6,552 bases of DNA from Microbacteriaceae bacterium (GCA_026785785.1 JAJAZI010000104.1:1-6552), one strand, 5' to 3'; counted from the stretch's first letter, positions 1 to 5,538 are shown. Notes: generated by a model from the sequence alone, not told the origin. Numbers and translations are program-made.

Positions 1-2
1 AC

Positions 3-542
3 GCCGCGACCGGCGCGCCCGCTCTCAGCCACCCATTCGCGCAATTCATCGGTATTGACGCATCGACCGTCGGCGCGAAGGCCACCTCCGAGTGGGGAGC
101 ACTGCGATCGGTCAAAACCCTGCCGCTCGCGATCTCTCTCTGCGACTTCACGGATGCTCGGTTGAACCCCGGAGTTCCCAAGCTCATCCGCTACGACACG
201 AACAAGGCCTGCAAGGGTCCGAGCGGCGCCCCGATTCCCGGTGGGTTCGGATGGCTCGACCGCGGCGGCCAGCCGTGCGAGACGACCGTCGATCTCCTCA
301 ACTCCCGCGTGCAGAGCGAACCCGGCAACTCGTACCCAGGCTCGTGCGAGTCTACGATGGCGGCACTCGACGACGACCCCAACGGAACGACGATCATTAT
401 CCCCATCTACGACGGTGCGGACTCGGCGACCGGCCCGGCCAAGTGGTTCAACCTCTACGGCCTCGCCGCGTTCCACATCATGGGCTGGAAGTTCTCGGGC
501 GACAGTTCCATGCCGACCCCTCTTGACGTAACCATGGGTTAA
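3..542 (+). CDS. TadE/TadG-like Flp pilus assembly protein, 3' part, C-terminus probably replaced by IS sequence
   Basis: The open frame enters from the left edge (first full codon at 3) and gives 179 residues before TAA at 540-542; the start lies outside the window. TadG-like proteins are secreted or membrane-anchored pseudopilin-related components of the tight-adherence (Flp) pilus machinery. The stretch IDASTVGAKATSEWG followed by LPLAISLCDF resembles the conserved segment of actinobacterial TadG-like proteins, in which a Val/Ala-rich strand leads to a 'PLAIS.C' motif. Four further cysteines (in KACKG, QPCETT and SCEST, plus the one in SLCDF) suit an exported, disulphide-bonded protein. 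Near the end, FHIMGWKFSG looks like the family's late motif. From memory, relatives run some 40-60 residues beyond it, whereas this one ends after about 13. The last codons probably belong to the adjoining ISL3 remnant, so the gene is likely truncated. The family call is fairly sure; the exact product name is less so. Confidence 0.72.
   Translation, partial: AATGAPALSHPFAQFIGIDASTVGAKATSEWGALRSVKTLPLAISLCDFTDARLNPGVPKLIRYDTNKACKGPSGAPIPGGFGWLDRGGQPCETTVDLLNSRVQSEPGNSYPGSCESTMAALDDDPNGTTIIIPIYDGADSATGPAKWFNLYGLAAFHIMGWKFSGDSSMPTPLDVTMG
516..541. mobile_element. Probable outer end of the ISL3 remnant inside the pilus gene
   Basis: The transposase stop (TAA, minus strand, 541-539) is followed outward by about 20 bases and then by the pilus coding sequence. 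ISL3-type elements have short imperfect terminal inverted repeats just beyond the transposase stop. The segment CCTCTTGACGTAACC (517-531) has the look of such an end. I place the junction near 516-519, where pilus-like sequence (…SSMPT) gives way to PLDVTMG and stop. The opposite end of the element is missing, so neither a matching inverted repeat nor a target duplication can be shown. The boundary is an inference. Confidence 0.4.
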
Positions 543-800
543 TTCCGGCCGCGGAGCGCCGGCCGATGCCCCCCCGAGGCTGAGCATGGCGAGGGCGATG
601 AGGGCGTCGGGTGGTGTGAAGACGAAGGCAACGGGGGCGATGAGTCTGATCCTGGTGTTCATGGATTCGATGCGTTTGTTGGAGAGTCCGTGCTCGATGG
701 AGGCAAGGATCGCCGGCCGGTGTGTGACGATGCTGCGTCGCAGTTTCACGAAGGAGGGGATCCGGCAGCGCCGGGCCCAGCTGACCCGGCTATCAACATC
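539..800 (-). pseudogene. ISL3-family transposase, C-terminal remnant with frameshift
   Basis: Read on the minus strand, 800 to 576 encodes a run typical of the end of ISL3-family DDE transposases: SWARRCRIPSFVKLRR, then EHGLSNKRIESMNTRIRLI, then PDALIALAMLSLGG. The E of 'RIES' sits where the family has its last catalytic glutamate ('N..IES.NTKIR'). After LGG the frame breaks in a run of seven G (plus-strand C at 569-575). Dropping one G restores the usual family ending, HRPALRGRN, and a TAA at 541-539. Upstream, an in-frame TGA lies at 803-801 and no clear homology continues, so most of the roughly 400-residue protein is gone. This is a dead copy, unable to make transposase. The + strand frame over the same bases is a shadow. 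The family call rests on recognised motifs, not on a search. Confidence 0.8.
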
Positions 801-1039
801 TCAAGCGACGAGATTATGCGATGTCCCCAGTCGCGCGACACCCGGTTGCGCCGGGCAGAATCGGTCTGATCTGAAGCATGCCCCCGAGCGGCGCGCGTCA
901 CCCGCTTCTCGCTTGCCGCCGCCGCCAAGACCTTCCGCGCTGGGTTTGCGAAGCGAATGCCACGGCGGGCCGTCGTGTCAACTCGCGCGTTGCGCACTTC
1001 GCCCGCGAGGCCTGACGTCCCCTCATCGCGCTCCCCGGC

Positions 1040-1082
1040 GGCGCGCCCTCGTTCGGAGGCCGCACGGGCGCGCCCTCCGTGC
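1040..1082. repeat. Direct repeat GGCGCGCCCTC with overlapping inverted repeats
   Basis: GGCGCGCCCTC occurs at 1040-1050 and 1067-1077, 27 bp apart, each copy containing the palindrome GGCGCGCC. Two overlapping inverted repeats surround the second copy: CGGAGG (1054-1059) with CCTCCG (1074-1079), and GCACGG (1062-1067) with CCGTGC (1077-1082). They exclude one another as hairpins. In DNA this GC-rich, short repeats can arise by chance, and no function is assigned. Confidence 0.45.
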
Positions 1083-1143
1083 CCTCCACCGGTCTCCCGC
1101 ATCCGCCGTCGAGCGAATGGTGACGCCGAGCGTGCGTGTCGCG

Positions 1144-1180
1144 GCGCGACCCCCGGGTGGCAAACCGCCCGGATTCGCGC
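1144..1180. repeat. Strong GC-rich hairpin with internal loop
   Basis: GCGCGA (1144-1149) pairs with TCGCGC (1175-1180). After a small internal loop (CCC against AT), CCGGGTGG (1153-1160) pairs with CCGCCCGG (1165-1172) through one G-T wobble, closing on a CAAA loop. No T run follows on either strand, so it is not a classical intrinsic terminator. It could be part of a small RNA, a mobile-element end or chance structure. Confidence 0.45.
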
Positions 1181-1277
1181 GCGACGGCGAGGTATCGATC
1201 AACACCCCGCCAGGTGACGCGCTGCGGAGCGGCTATCTCACCGACATCCACATTGTGCCGCAGGGCTCAGACCTCTA

Positions 1278-1327
1278 CCGATCGGCACGGGCGCCGTGAC
1301 CCGGGTGTGACCCGGTGCGCTGATCGG
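1278..1327 (-). terminator. Possible structured 3' end of the 298-residue gene
   Basis: Just past the stop codon of the minus-strand gene (TGA at 1332-1330) the sequence can fold into two adjacent hairpins closed by a longer-range stem. The outer pair is CCGATC (1278-1283) with GATCGG (1322-1327). Inside are CACGG-GCG-CCGTG (1286-1298) and CCGGG-TGTGA-CCCGG (1301-1315). A direct repeat GTGACCCGG (1296-1304 and 1307-1315) overlaps the second hairpin. There is no U tract. Many actinobacterial terminators lack one, so a terminator role is plausible but unproven. Confidence 0.35.
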
Positions 1328-1329
1328 CG

Positions 1330-2226
1330 TCAGTACTTCTGGCCGTCGTCCCCGGGACGCGGCGGGTTGATCCGCTTCGTCACCGTGTTGGCTGTGACGG
1401 GTGAATAGAGAGCCTCGTCCAGGCGGTTGCCCTCGTCGTCGAATGAGTCCTCGTTCGAACGACGGGCGGGCTCGATGAGTTCAGGACTCTCGTCGGTGCC
1501 GCTGAGGGTCTCCCGCTGCGGCTCGATCGCGGTGGCCGGCACCGGAGCCGCGACCGCGGCCGGGACCGGAATCGGGGCTGGGGCTGGGGCGGCCGAAGCG
1601 AAGGCGCGAGGCGGTGCCGCCTCGGCCTCCTTCTGCGACGGCTTCACGGTCGAGATGGGGCCGGTTTCGGAGGCCACCTGGGCCGCGGCCCAGGCCTGCT
1701 GCTGGGAGACGATGTCGTTTGTGTTCTTCGAGTCCTCGTACGCCCACAGGTCGAGGTCGTTCTTGAAGAGTTTCTTTGCACGCCCCGGCTTGCCCTGCCA
1801 GGTCACAATGCGGTCGCGGAACTCGATCAGCGACTGCTCGGCCTGAAAGCTGAACGACACCGAGTCGCGCTTCATGCTCGCGATCTCGTGTGCGGCCCAG
1901 TCGGCGGCAAGACTCGAACCGGGCACCGCGAGCAGGCGCACGCGCACGTCGGCCTCGCTCGCCACGTGGTCAACGTGCTGCTGCTCGGGCGCGCTCAGGG
2001 TGTTCCAGATGGATGCACGGCGTGCAGCACCGATGATCGTCGCGACCGCCGAGACGCGGTTCTCCCGTTCGTTGAGCGTGATGAGCCGCTTCGTCGAGCC
2101 GCGACCGATGACCGCGGCGACGATGCCTGCGACGAGGATCGCGACGAACGGGATGATGACGTTGCCCATCATTCGCTCGCCGTCAGCCGATTCGAACCAT
2201 CCGAGAAAACTGTTCCAAAGCTCCAT
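1330..2226 (-). CDS. Hypothetical membrane-anchored protein with Ala/Pro-rich linker
   Basis: I do not recognise a named family. The 298-residue product has one clear membrane helix near the N-terminus (about residues 22-41, VIIPFVAILVAGIVAAVIG), followed at once by RGSTKR, which suggests that the rest faces the cytoplasm. Residues 44-165 form a helical, charged, compact region with a Trp- and Lys-rich end (DRIVTWQGKPGRAKKLF, then LDLWAY). About residues 200-235 are an Ala/Pro-rich flexible linker. The last 60 residues are acidic and polar, probably disordered. I chose ATG at 2226 because the helix follows soon after it and a TATGTT box sits six bases upstream, as in a leaderless transcript. 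A TTG at 2265 would add 13 residues with no better start signal. It lies 73 bp behind the 97-residue gene on the same strand. A coding role is well supported by composition; function is unknown. Confidence 0.75.
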   Translation of the reverse strand: MELWNSFLGWFESADGERMMGNVIIPFVAILVAGIVAAVIGRGSTKRLITLNERENRVSAVATIIGAARRASIWNTLSAPEQQHVDHVASEADVRVRLLAVPGSSLAADWAAHEIASMKRDSVSFSFQAEQSLIEFRDRIVTWQGKPGRAKKLFKNDLDLWAYEDSKNTNDIVSQQQAWAAAQVASETGPISTVKPSQKEAEAAPPRAFASAAPAPAPIPVPAAVAAPVPATAIEPQRETLSGTDESPELIEPARRSNEDSFDDEGNRLDEALYSPVTANTVTKRINPPRPGDDGQKY

Positions 2227-2232
2227 GTGGGC

Positions 2233-2238
2233 AACATA
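2233..2238 (-). promoter_or_regulatory. Candidate -10 box of a leaderless transcript
   Basis: On the minus strand TATGTT is followed by exactly six bases and then the ATG at 2226, which would place the transcript start on the A of the start codon. No purine-rich ribosome binding site lies before this ATG. A TTGGAC at 2265-2260 is 21 bases away, too far for a normal -35, so the upstream element is uncertain. Confidence 0.4.
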
Positions 2239-2299
2239 ACCCGAACTTGGGATCCGGCGGTCCAATGTGCGCGAGTGTCATGAGAATCGCGGCGGTGGC

Positions 2300-2593
2300 T
2301 CAGTGGGTGCGAAAGCACTCCACCGCGTCGTCCATCGCCCAGAACTCCCCGTCGATGAGCACACGCCGCTGCACGGGCAGGAACCGTTTTGCTCGGTACC
2401 GCGTGCCGCCGGGAGCGCTGAAGAGCTCGACGTAGCCGACAAGTTCGCCCGCCGGGCGGACTACCCGCCACAAGCAGTCGTTGACCCGCACGAGGTCGAG
2501 TCCCGGTACCGCAGTGGCGCGGGCTGTCCCAGCTGTGCCGCGCGTCGTGATGGTGCGGGCTGTCGCGGTGGCGCCGTGTTCGATGGTGCGCAT
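2300..2593 (-). CDS. Small protein of unknown function with W-x-V-x2-PAG-x3-G pattern
   Basis: The 97-residue product starts at ATG 2593, five bases after a clear ribosome binding site (AGGAAGG). Residues 1-30 are rich in Thr, Ala and Arg and look disordered. Residues 35-97 seem to be a compact beta-rich domain: LWRVVRPAGELVGYVELF, then TRYRAKRF, then GEFWAMDDAVECF. This order (a Trp strand, PAG turn, VGY strand, Tyr/Lys strand and a short helix with Ala) is shared in outline with the 72-residue protein at 5320. I know no function for it. It follows the exporter gene by 95 bp and precedes the 298-residue gene, all on one strand, and its own good ribosome binding site suggests independent translation. 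The frame stays open further upstream, but that part overlaps the exporter gene antisense to nothing useful and has no start signal as good as this one. One cysteine sits at residue 40 and one at 93. Confidence 0.75.
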   Translation of the reverse strand: MRTIEHGATATARTITTRGTAGTARATAVPGLDLVRVNDCLWRVVRPAGELVGYVELFSAPGGTRYRAKRFLPVQRRVLIDGEFWAMDDAVECFRTH

Positions 2594-2598
2594 GAGTG

Positions 2599-2605
2599 CC
2601 TTCCT
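2599..2605 (-). promoter_or_regulatory. Ribosome binding site deciding the start of the 97-residue gene
   Basis: AGGAAGG on the minus strand lies five bases before ATG 2593. It is one of only two strong Shine-Dalgarno sites in the window and fixes the start inside a frame that stays open far upstream. Confidence 0.7.
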
Positions 2606-2653
2606 GTCTGCCGCCCGGCCCAACGGTCTGTGTGGTGACGACGGTAGGGGATG

Positions 2654-2673
2654 CTGCCGACATTGGTCGGCGG
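2654..2673. repeat. Short hairpin between the exporter and the 97-residue gene
   Basis: GCCGAC (2656-2661) and GTCGGC (2666-2671) form a perfect six-base stem around an ATTG loop, extended by a wobble and a C-G pair. It lies 16-35 bases past the exporter's stop. There is no T run, so it might slow or partly end transcription, but this is unproven. Confidence 0.3.
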
Positions 2674-2688
2674 GGGGCGACGGACTGC

Positions 2689-3642
2689 TCAGCCTTGTGG
2701 GGCGGGGAACGCGGGCGGTGCGAGCGCGAGGTCGGCGTCGATGACCTTCCCCGCCCTCGCCGTCTGGGCGAGGATGATACCCGCGAGAACGACGGCGGCG
2801 CCGACGAGCTGCACCGCGCCCAGCGTCTCGCCGAGCCAGATCCACGCGACGAGGAACGCGAACATGACCTCGGAGGACGCGACGACGCCGGCCGCTGTGG
2901 CGGTGAGGTGCTTCAGGGCGAGCAGCGAGAGCACGAATGGCGCGAAGGAACCGAGCACCATGCTCCACAGCAACGGCACCCAGAATGGCACTACCACCTC
3001 GGCGAGGTTGCCGCTCAGCGAAACCGACGCGTGGAAGATCGCCGGGTCGATGCGCCACCACCCGCTGAACACCAGCCAGAAGGCACTCGCAAAGCTCATC
3101 GTCCAGAATGCGACGGCGATGGGGGTGGTCTTGCCCACCTCGCGTTCGCCGACCAGGAAGTAGATGGTCAGGCTCGTCGCCGCCCCGAAGGCGAAGAGCA
3201 CGCCGACCGGATCGAGCTCGCCCGACCAGAGCTGCGCGACGATCGCGAGGCCGACGAGCACGCATCCGATCGCCACCCACAACCGCGCTTTCACTCGCTC
3301 CCGGTAGACGAAGAAGGCGACGACAGCGACCATCAGAACCGCGGTGTACTCGATTAGCAGGGTGATGCCCACCGGGAGCAGCCCGAGCGCAACGGCATAG
3401 GTGAACTGCAGCATCGCGACTCCGACGACCCCGAGGAACCCGAGGATCAGCAGCTGGCGGGGCGCGACCCGGAAGGCGCCCCGGTCGGTGACCAGCAGGA
3501 TCGCGCCGCAGATGACCGCTGCGCTCAGCACACGGAACACCGTGAGCTGTGCTGGGGTCAGCCCGGCGTCGAGGATGACCTTCGTGACGCTGCCGTTGGC
3601 GCCGAAGAACAGCGCCGCGGTGAGCGCGTAGATATAGCCCAT
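2689..3642 (-). CDS. EamA/DMT-superfamily transporter
   Basis: The 317-residue product is a ten-helix inner-membrane protein of the drug/metabolite transporter superfamily, a group that exports amino acids, metabolites or drugs. Its substrate cannot be read from the sequence. Helices fall near residues 3-22, 33-51, 64-89, 92-113, 121-139, 147-166, 174-196, 219-242, 248-271 and 275-296, the usual two repeated EamA halves. The N-terminal FFGANG, the mid IEYTAVLMVAVVAFFVYRERV and the late ASSEVMFAFLVAWIWLGE correspond to the family's typical helix-4 and helix-9 segments, each ending in a charged residue after the helix. The tail after residue 300 is short and Ala/Pro-rich. It starts only 7 bp after the stop of the aldo-keto reductase gene and has no strong ribosome binding site of its own, so the two are probably co-transcribed and translationally coupled. 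The family is sure. Confidence 0.9.
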   Translation of the reverse strand: MGYIYALTAALFFGANGSVTKVILDAGLTPAQLTVFRVLSAAVICGAILLVTDRGAFRVAPRQLLILGFLGVVGVAMLQFTYAVALGLLPVGITLLIEYTAVLMVAVVAFFVYRERVKARLWVAIGCVLVGLAIVAQLWSGELDPVGVLFAFGAATSLTIYFLVGEREVGKTTPIAVAFWTMSFASAFWLVFSGWWRIDPAIFHASVSLSGNLAEVVVPFWVPLLWSMVLGSFAPFVLSLLALKHLTATAAGVVASSEVMFAFLVAWIWLGETLGAVQLVGAAVVLAGIILAQTARAGKVIDADLALAPPAFPAPQG

Positions 3643-3649
3643 CCGCAGG

Positions 3650-4654
3650 TCAGCTGCGGCCGGTTCCGTGCACCGCGAACTCGTCGATGGCGGCCAGTTC
3701 GTCGTCGCTCAGAGCCGCACCCTCCAGCGCGCGGATGTTGTCCTCGAGCTGGGCGACGCTCGAGGCGCCGATGAGCGCCGAAGTCACCTGGGGGTGGCGC
3801 AGCACCCAGGTCAGGGCGAGTTGGGCGAGGCTCTGCCCGCGCTGCCGGGCGATCTCGTCCAGGCCACGGGCCCGGGCCAGGTAGGTGTCGCTGATCACGT
3901 CCGATGACATCCAGCGCCCCTCGGCCACGCGGGAGTCCGCCGGGATGCCGTTGAGGTAGCGGTCGGTCAGCAGTCCCTGCGACAGTGGCGAGAAGGCGAT
4001 GCTTCCCATTCCCAGGTCGTCGAGCACCGGGAGAAGGCCGTCTTCGATGTGGCGGTCGAACATGTTGAAGCGGGGCTGGTGGATTATCAGGGGGATCTTG
4101 TGCTCGGCGAGGGCGGCGTGCGCGGCGACGGTCTGCTCTGGGGAGTAGCTCGAGATTCCGACGTAGAGGGCGCGCCCCGACTGCACCGCGGTCGCCAGGG
4201 CGCCCATCGTCTCCTCGATCGGCGTCTTTGGATCGGGGCGGTGCGAGTAGAAGATGTCGACGTAGTCGAGCCCCATTCGCTCAAGGCTCTGGTCGAGGGA
4301 GGAGAGCAGGTACTTTCGGGAGCCGAAGTCGCCGTAGGGGCCGGGCCACATGTCGTACCCGGCCTTCGACGAAATGACCATTTCGTCGCGGTACGGGCGG
4401 AAGTCGTCAGAGAAGATCCGGCCGAAGTTGGTCTCGGCCGACCCGGCGGGCGGGCCGTAGTTGTTGGCGAGGTCGAAGTGGGTCACCCCGAGGTCGAAGG
4501 CGCGGCGCAGGATGGCGCGCTGCGTCTCGACGGGCTTGTCGAACCCGAAGTTATTCCACAGTCCCAGCGACACGGCCGGCAGTGTGAGACCGCTCCGGCC
4601 GACTCGGTTGTACTTGATCGATTCGTAGCGGGCGTGCTCAGCGCGATAGCTCAT
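3650..4654 (-). CDS. Aldo-keto reductase, YghZ / L-glyceraldehyde 3-phosphate reductase group
   Basis: The 334-residue product is a cytosolic NADPH-dependent aldo-keto reductase. The full catalytic tetrad is visible: Asp61 and Tyr66 in FDLANNYG, Lys97 in SSKAG and His138 in YSHRPD. The NADP-binding C-terminal half shows FSPLSQGLLTDRYLNG (221-236) and ALIGASS (293-299). The stretch YGPPAGSAETNFGRI, followed by KAGYDMWPGPYGDFGSRKYLLSSLDQS, is a hallmark of the YghZ-type (AKR14) proteins, which reduce L-glyceraldehyde 3-phosphate and some other small aldehydes such as methylglyoxal. Length is normal for the group. The ATG at 4654 follows TAGGCT plus six bases, with no strong ribosome binding site. 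It diverges from msrA across 105 bp and is followed closely by the exporter gene. The true substrate here is inferred from the group only. Confidence 0.92.
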   Translation of the reverse strand: MSYRAEHARYESIKYNRVGRSGLTLPAVSLGLWNNFGFDKPVETQRAILRRAFDLGVTHFDLANNYGPPAGSAETNFGRIFSDDFRPYRDEMVISSKAGYDMWPGPYGDFGSRKYLLSSLDQSLERMGLDYVDIFYSHRPDPKTPIEETMGALATAVQSGRALYVGISSYSPEQTVAAHAALAEHKIPLIIHQPRFNMFDRHIEDGLLPVLDDLGMGSIAFSPLSQGLLTDRYLNGIPADSRVAEGRWMSSDVISDTYLARARGLDEIARQRGQSLAQLALTWVLRHPQVTSALIGASSVAQLEDNIRALEGAALSDDELAAIDEFAVHGTGRS

Positions 4655-4660
4655 TCGGTC

Positions 4661-4666
4661 AGCCTA
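4661..4666 (-). promoter_or_regulatory. Candidate -10 box for the aldo-keto reductase gene
   Basis: TAGGCT on the minus strand, then six bases, then ATG 4654. The same hexamer and spacing precede msrA on the other strand. The AGG inside it could also act as a weak, distant ribosome binding site, so a leaderless start is likely but not certain. No good -35 is visible. Confidence 0.4.
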
Positions 4667-4747
4667 TGGCTGGGTGATAGCGGGAATGTCCTCTCAACGT
4701 GTGCTGTTGTCGAGGACGGCGCTCAGCTAACCGTCTGCGACAGAAAG

Positions 4748-4753
4748 TAGGCT
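4748..4753 (+). promoter_or_regulatory. Candidate -10 box for msrA
   Basis: TAGGCT is followed by TACACA and the ATG at 4760, the spacing expected if transcription begins on the start codon. A purine stretch (AGAAAGTAGG) ends eight bases before the ATG and could serve as a ribosome binding site instead. A TTGTCG at 4707-4712 is too far away to be its -35. Confidence 0.4.
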
Positions 4754-4759
4754 TACACA

Positions 4760-5287
4760 ATGCACACTCTCGTACTGGCCGGCGGCTGTTTTTGGTGTCT
4801 CGATGCGGTCTACCGCGTACTCAAGGGAGTCGACTCGGTCGTCTCCGGCTATACCGGGGGAGTGGATGCGCACCCGACCTACGAGTCGGTCTGCACCGGG
4901 CGCACCGGCCACGCCGAGGCGGTCGCCGTTACCTTCGACCCCGAGGTCATCCCCGCCGAGGTGATCCTCGACGTCTTCTTCACGCTGCACGATCCCCGGC
5001 AGCTGAATCGGCAGGGCGCGGATGTCGGCACGCAGTACCGCTCGGCGATGTTCTACACGGACGACGCCCAGCGCGAGCTGTTCGCCGCCGCACGCGACCG
5101 TGCCTCCGACGTCTGGGACGGGGGGATCGTCACCGAGATCAGCCCGCTCGGGGAGTGGTTTGAGGCCGAGTCCTACCATCAGGATTTCTTCGCGAAGAAC
5201 CCCGGCCAGGGGTATTGCATGGCCGTGGCGCTTCCTAAGGTGAATAAGGTGCGCAAGTCGTACGCTGATTACATTCTCGCTCCATAA
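4760..5287 (+). CDS. msrA: Peptide-methionine (S)-S-oxide reductase
   Basis: MsrA reduces the S form of methionine sulfoxide in damaged proteins, and free in the cell, with electrons from thioredoxin. The 175-residue product starts with the signature GGCFWC: Cys10 is the catalytic nucleophile, with Phe11 and Trp12 forming the methyl-binding pocket and a further cysteine at 13. Other family marks are GYTGG (30-34), TGHAEAV (49-55), HDP (77-79), YRSAMFY (93-99) and SYHQDFF (138-144). Cys153 in GQGYC is a good candidate for the resolving cysteine, because NP-x-GYC is the usual place for it; Cys45 is an additional one. It begins almost directly at the motif, so this is the compact cytosolic form without a leader or a fused MsrB domain. 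It diverges from the aldo-keto reductase gene and is followed 32 bp later by a small gene. Its expression might respond to oxidative stress, but no operator is visible. Confidence 0.96.
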   Translation: MHTLVLAGGCFWCLDAVYRVLKGVDSVVSGYTGGVDAHPTYESVCTGRTGHAEAVAVTFDPEVIPAEVILDVFFTLHDPRQLNRQGADVGTQYRSAMFYTDDAQRELFAAARDRASDVWDGGIVTEISPLGEWFEAESYHQDFFAKNPGQGYCMAVALPKVNKVRKSYADYILAP

Positions 5288-5305
5288 TCGCGGGAATCCA
5301 TAGGA

Positions 5306-5312
5306 AAAGGAG
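5306..5312 (+). promoter_or_regulatory. Strong ribosome binding site of the 72-residue gene
   Basis: AAAGGAG lies seven bases before ATG 5320, close to the ideal. It supports this small open frame as a real gene translated from the msrA transcript. Confidence 0.75.
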
Positions 5313-5319
5313 CTCAACG

Positions 5320-5538
5320 ATGAGCAACGCAAACCTCACCCTGACCGGTCAGACCTGGGTGGCCTTCGGGCCGGCCGGAGCAGTCGGATCGATTCACCGG
5401 GTTGAGAACGGGTACACCTTCAAGCTGCTCCGGGACGAGCAGTTCCGTTCCGTGTATCCGTCGCTGGAGGTGGCGAAGAGCGCGCTGCACGCCGCGCTGC
5501 TGCCGGGTTCGGAGTGGCCGGAGTTCCGCGAGCACTGA
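5320..5538 (+). CDS. Small hypothetical protein, similar in pattern to the 97-residue protein
   Basis: The 72-residue product has no family I can name. It reads as a compact beta-rich domain: TWVAFGPAGAVGSIHRVENGYTF, then LLRDEQFRSVYPSLEVAKSALHAALL, ending in a helix and a short Trp-containing tail. The order of a Trp strand, PAG turn, VG-x-I strand, Tyr/Lys strand, Phe-Arg and a short Ala helix resembles the protein encoded at 2300-2593 without that protein's N-terminal extension. It has no cysteines, signal peptide or membrane segment, so it is probably cytosolic. Its strong ribosome binding site and position 32 bp after msrA suggest one transcript. Whether it works with MsrA is unknown; the spacing is suggestive only. 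Confidence 0.8.
   Translation: MSNANLTLTGQTWVAFGPAGAVGSIHRVENGYTFKLLRDEQFRSVYPSLEVAKSALHAALLPGSEWPEFREH

Larger units (their letters stand above)
804..1329. other. Gene-free, GC-rich stretch with several inverted and direct repeats
   Basis: No frame here gives a convincing protein. The open frames are Arg/Ala/Pro-rich shadows typical of non-coding high-GC DNA, without ribosome binding sites or recognisable motifs. The stretch holds a small inverted repeat CCCGG-TTGCG-CCGGG at 841-855, a repeated GGCGCGCCCTC at 1040-1050 and 1067-1077, a longer hairpin at 1144-1180 and a folded segment at 1278-1327. It lies between the decayed transposase and the 3' end of the 298-residue gene. It is most simply explained as debris of an old insertion and deletion plus a downstream untranslated region. 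I looked for tRNA, tmRNA and RNase P landmarks and saw none. Confidence 0.6.

Noticed and set aside
586..1299. A 237-codon open frame on the + strand
   Set aside because: It runs antisense to the ISL3 transposase remnant and then through repeat-rich, Arg/Pro-rich sequence, with no ribosome binding site or motif. It is best seen as a high-GC shadow frame.
1906..1925. T-arm-like sequence (minus strand GGTTCGAGTC)
   Set aside because: It lies inside the 298-residue coding frame (VPGSSL) and has no partner arms.
2188..2200. T-arm-like GGTTCGAATC on the minus strand
   Set aside because: It encodes part of GWFESA in the 298-residue protein, and no tRNA fold surrounds it.
2227..2265. TTG at 2265 as the start of the 298-residue protein
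   Set aside because: The added 13 residues lack any start signal, and the ATG at 2226 has the TATGTT box six bases before it.
2290..2330. tRNA-like GGTGGCTCAGTGG stretch
   Set aside because: It resembles a D-arm, but no anticodon or T-arm follows at the right distance, and it is the 3' end of the 97-residue coding frame.
4049..4750. A 233-codon + strand frame opposite the aldo-keto reductase
   Set aside because: It is antisense to a gene with a complete catalytic tetrad, and its Val/Gly/Glu-rich product is the mirror of that gene's codon use.
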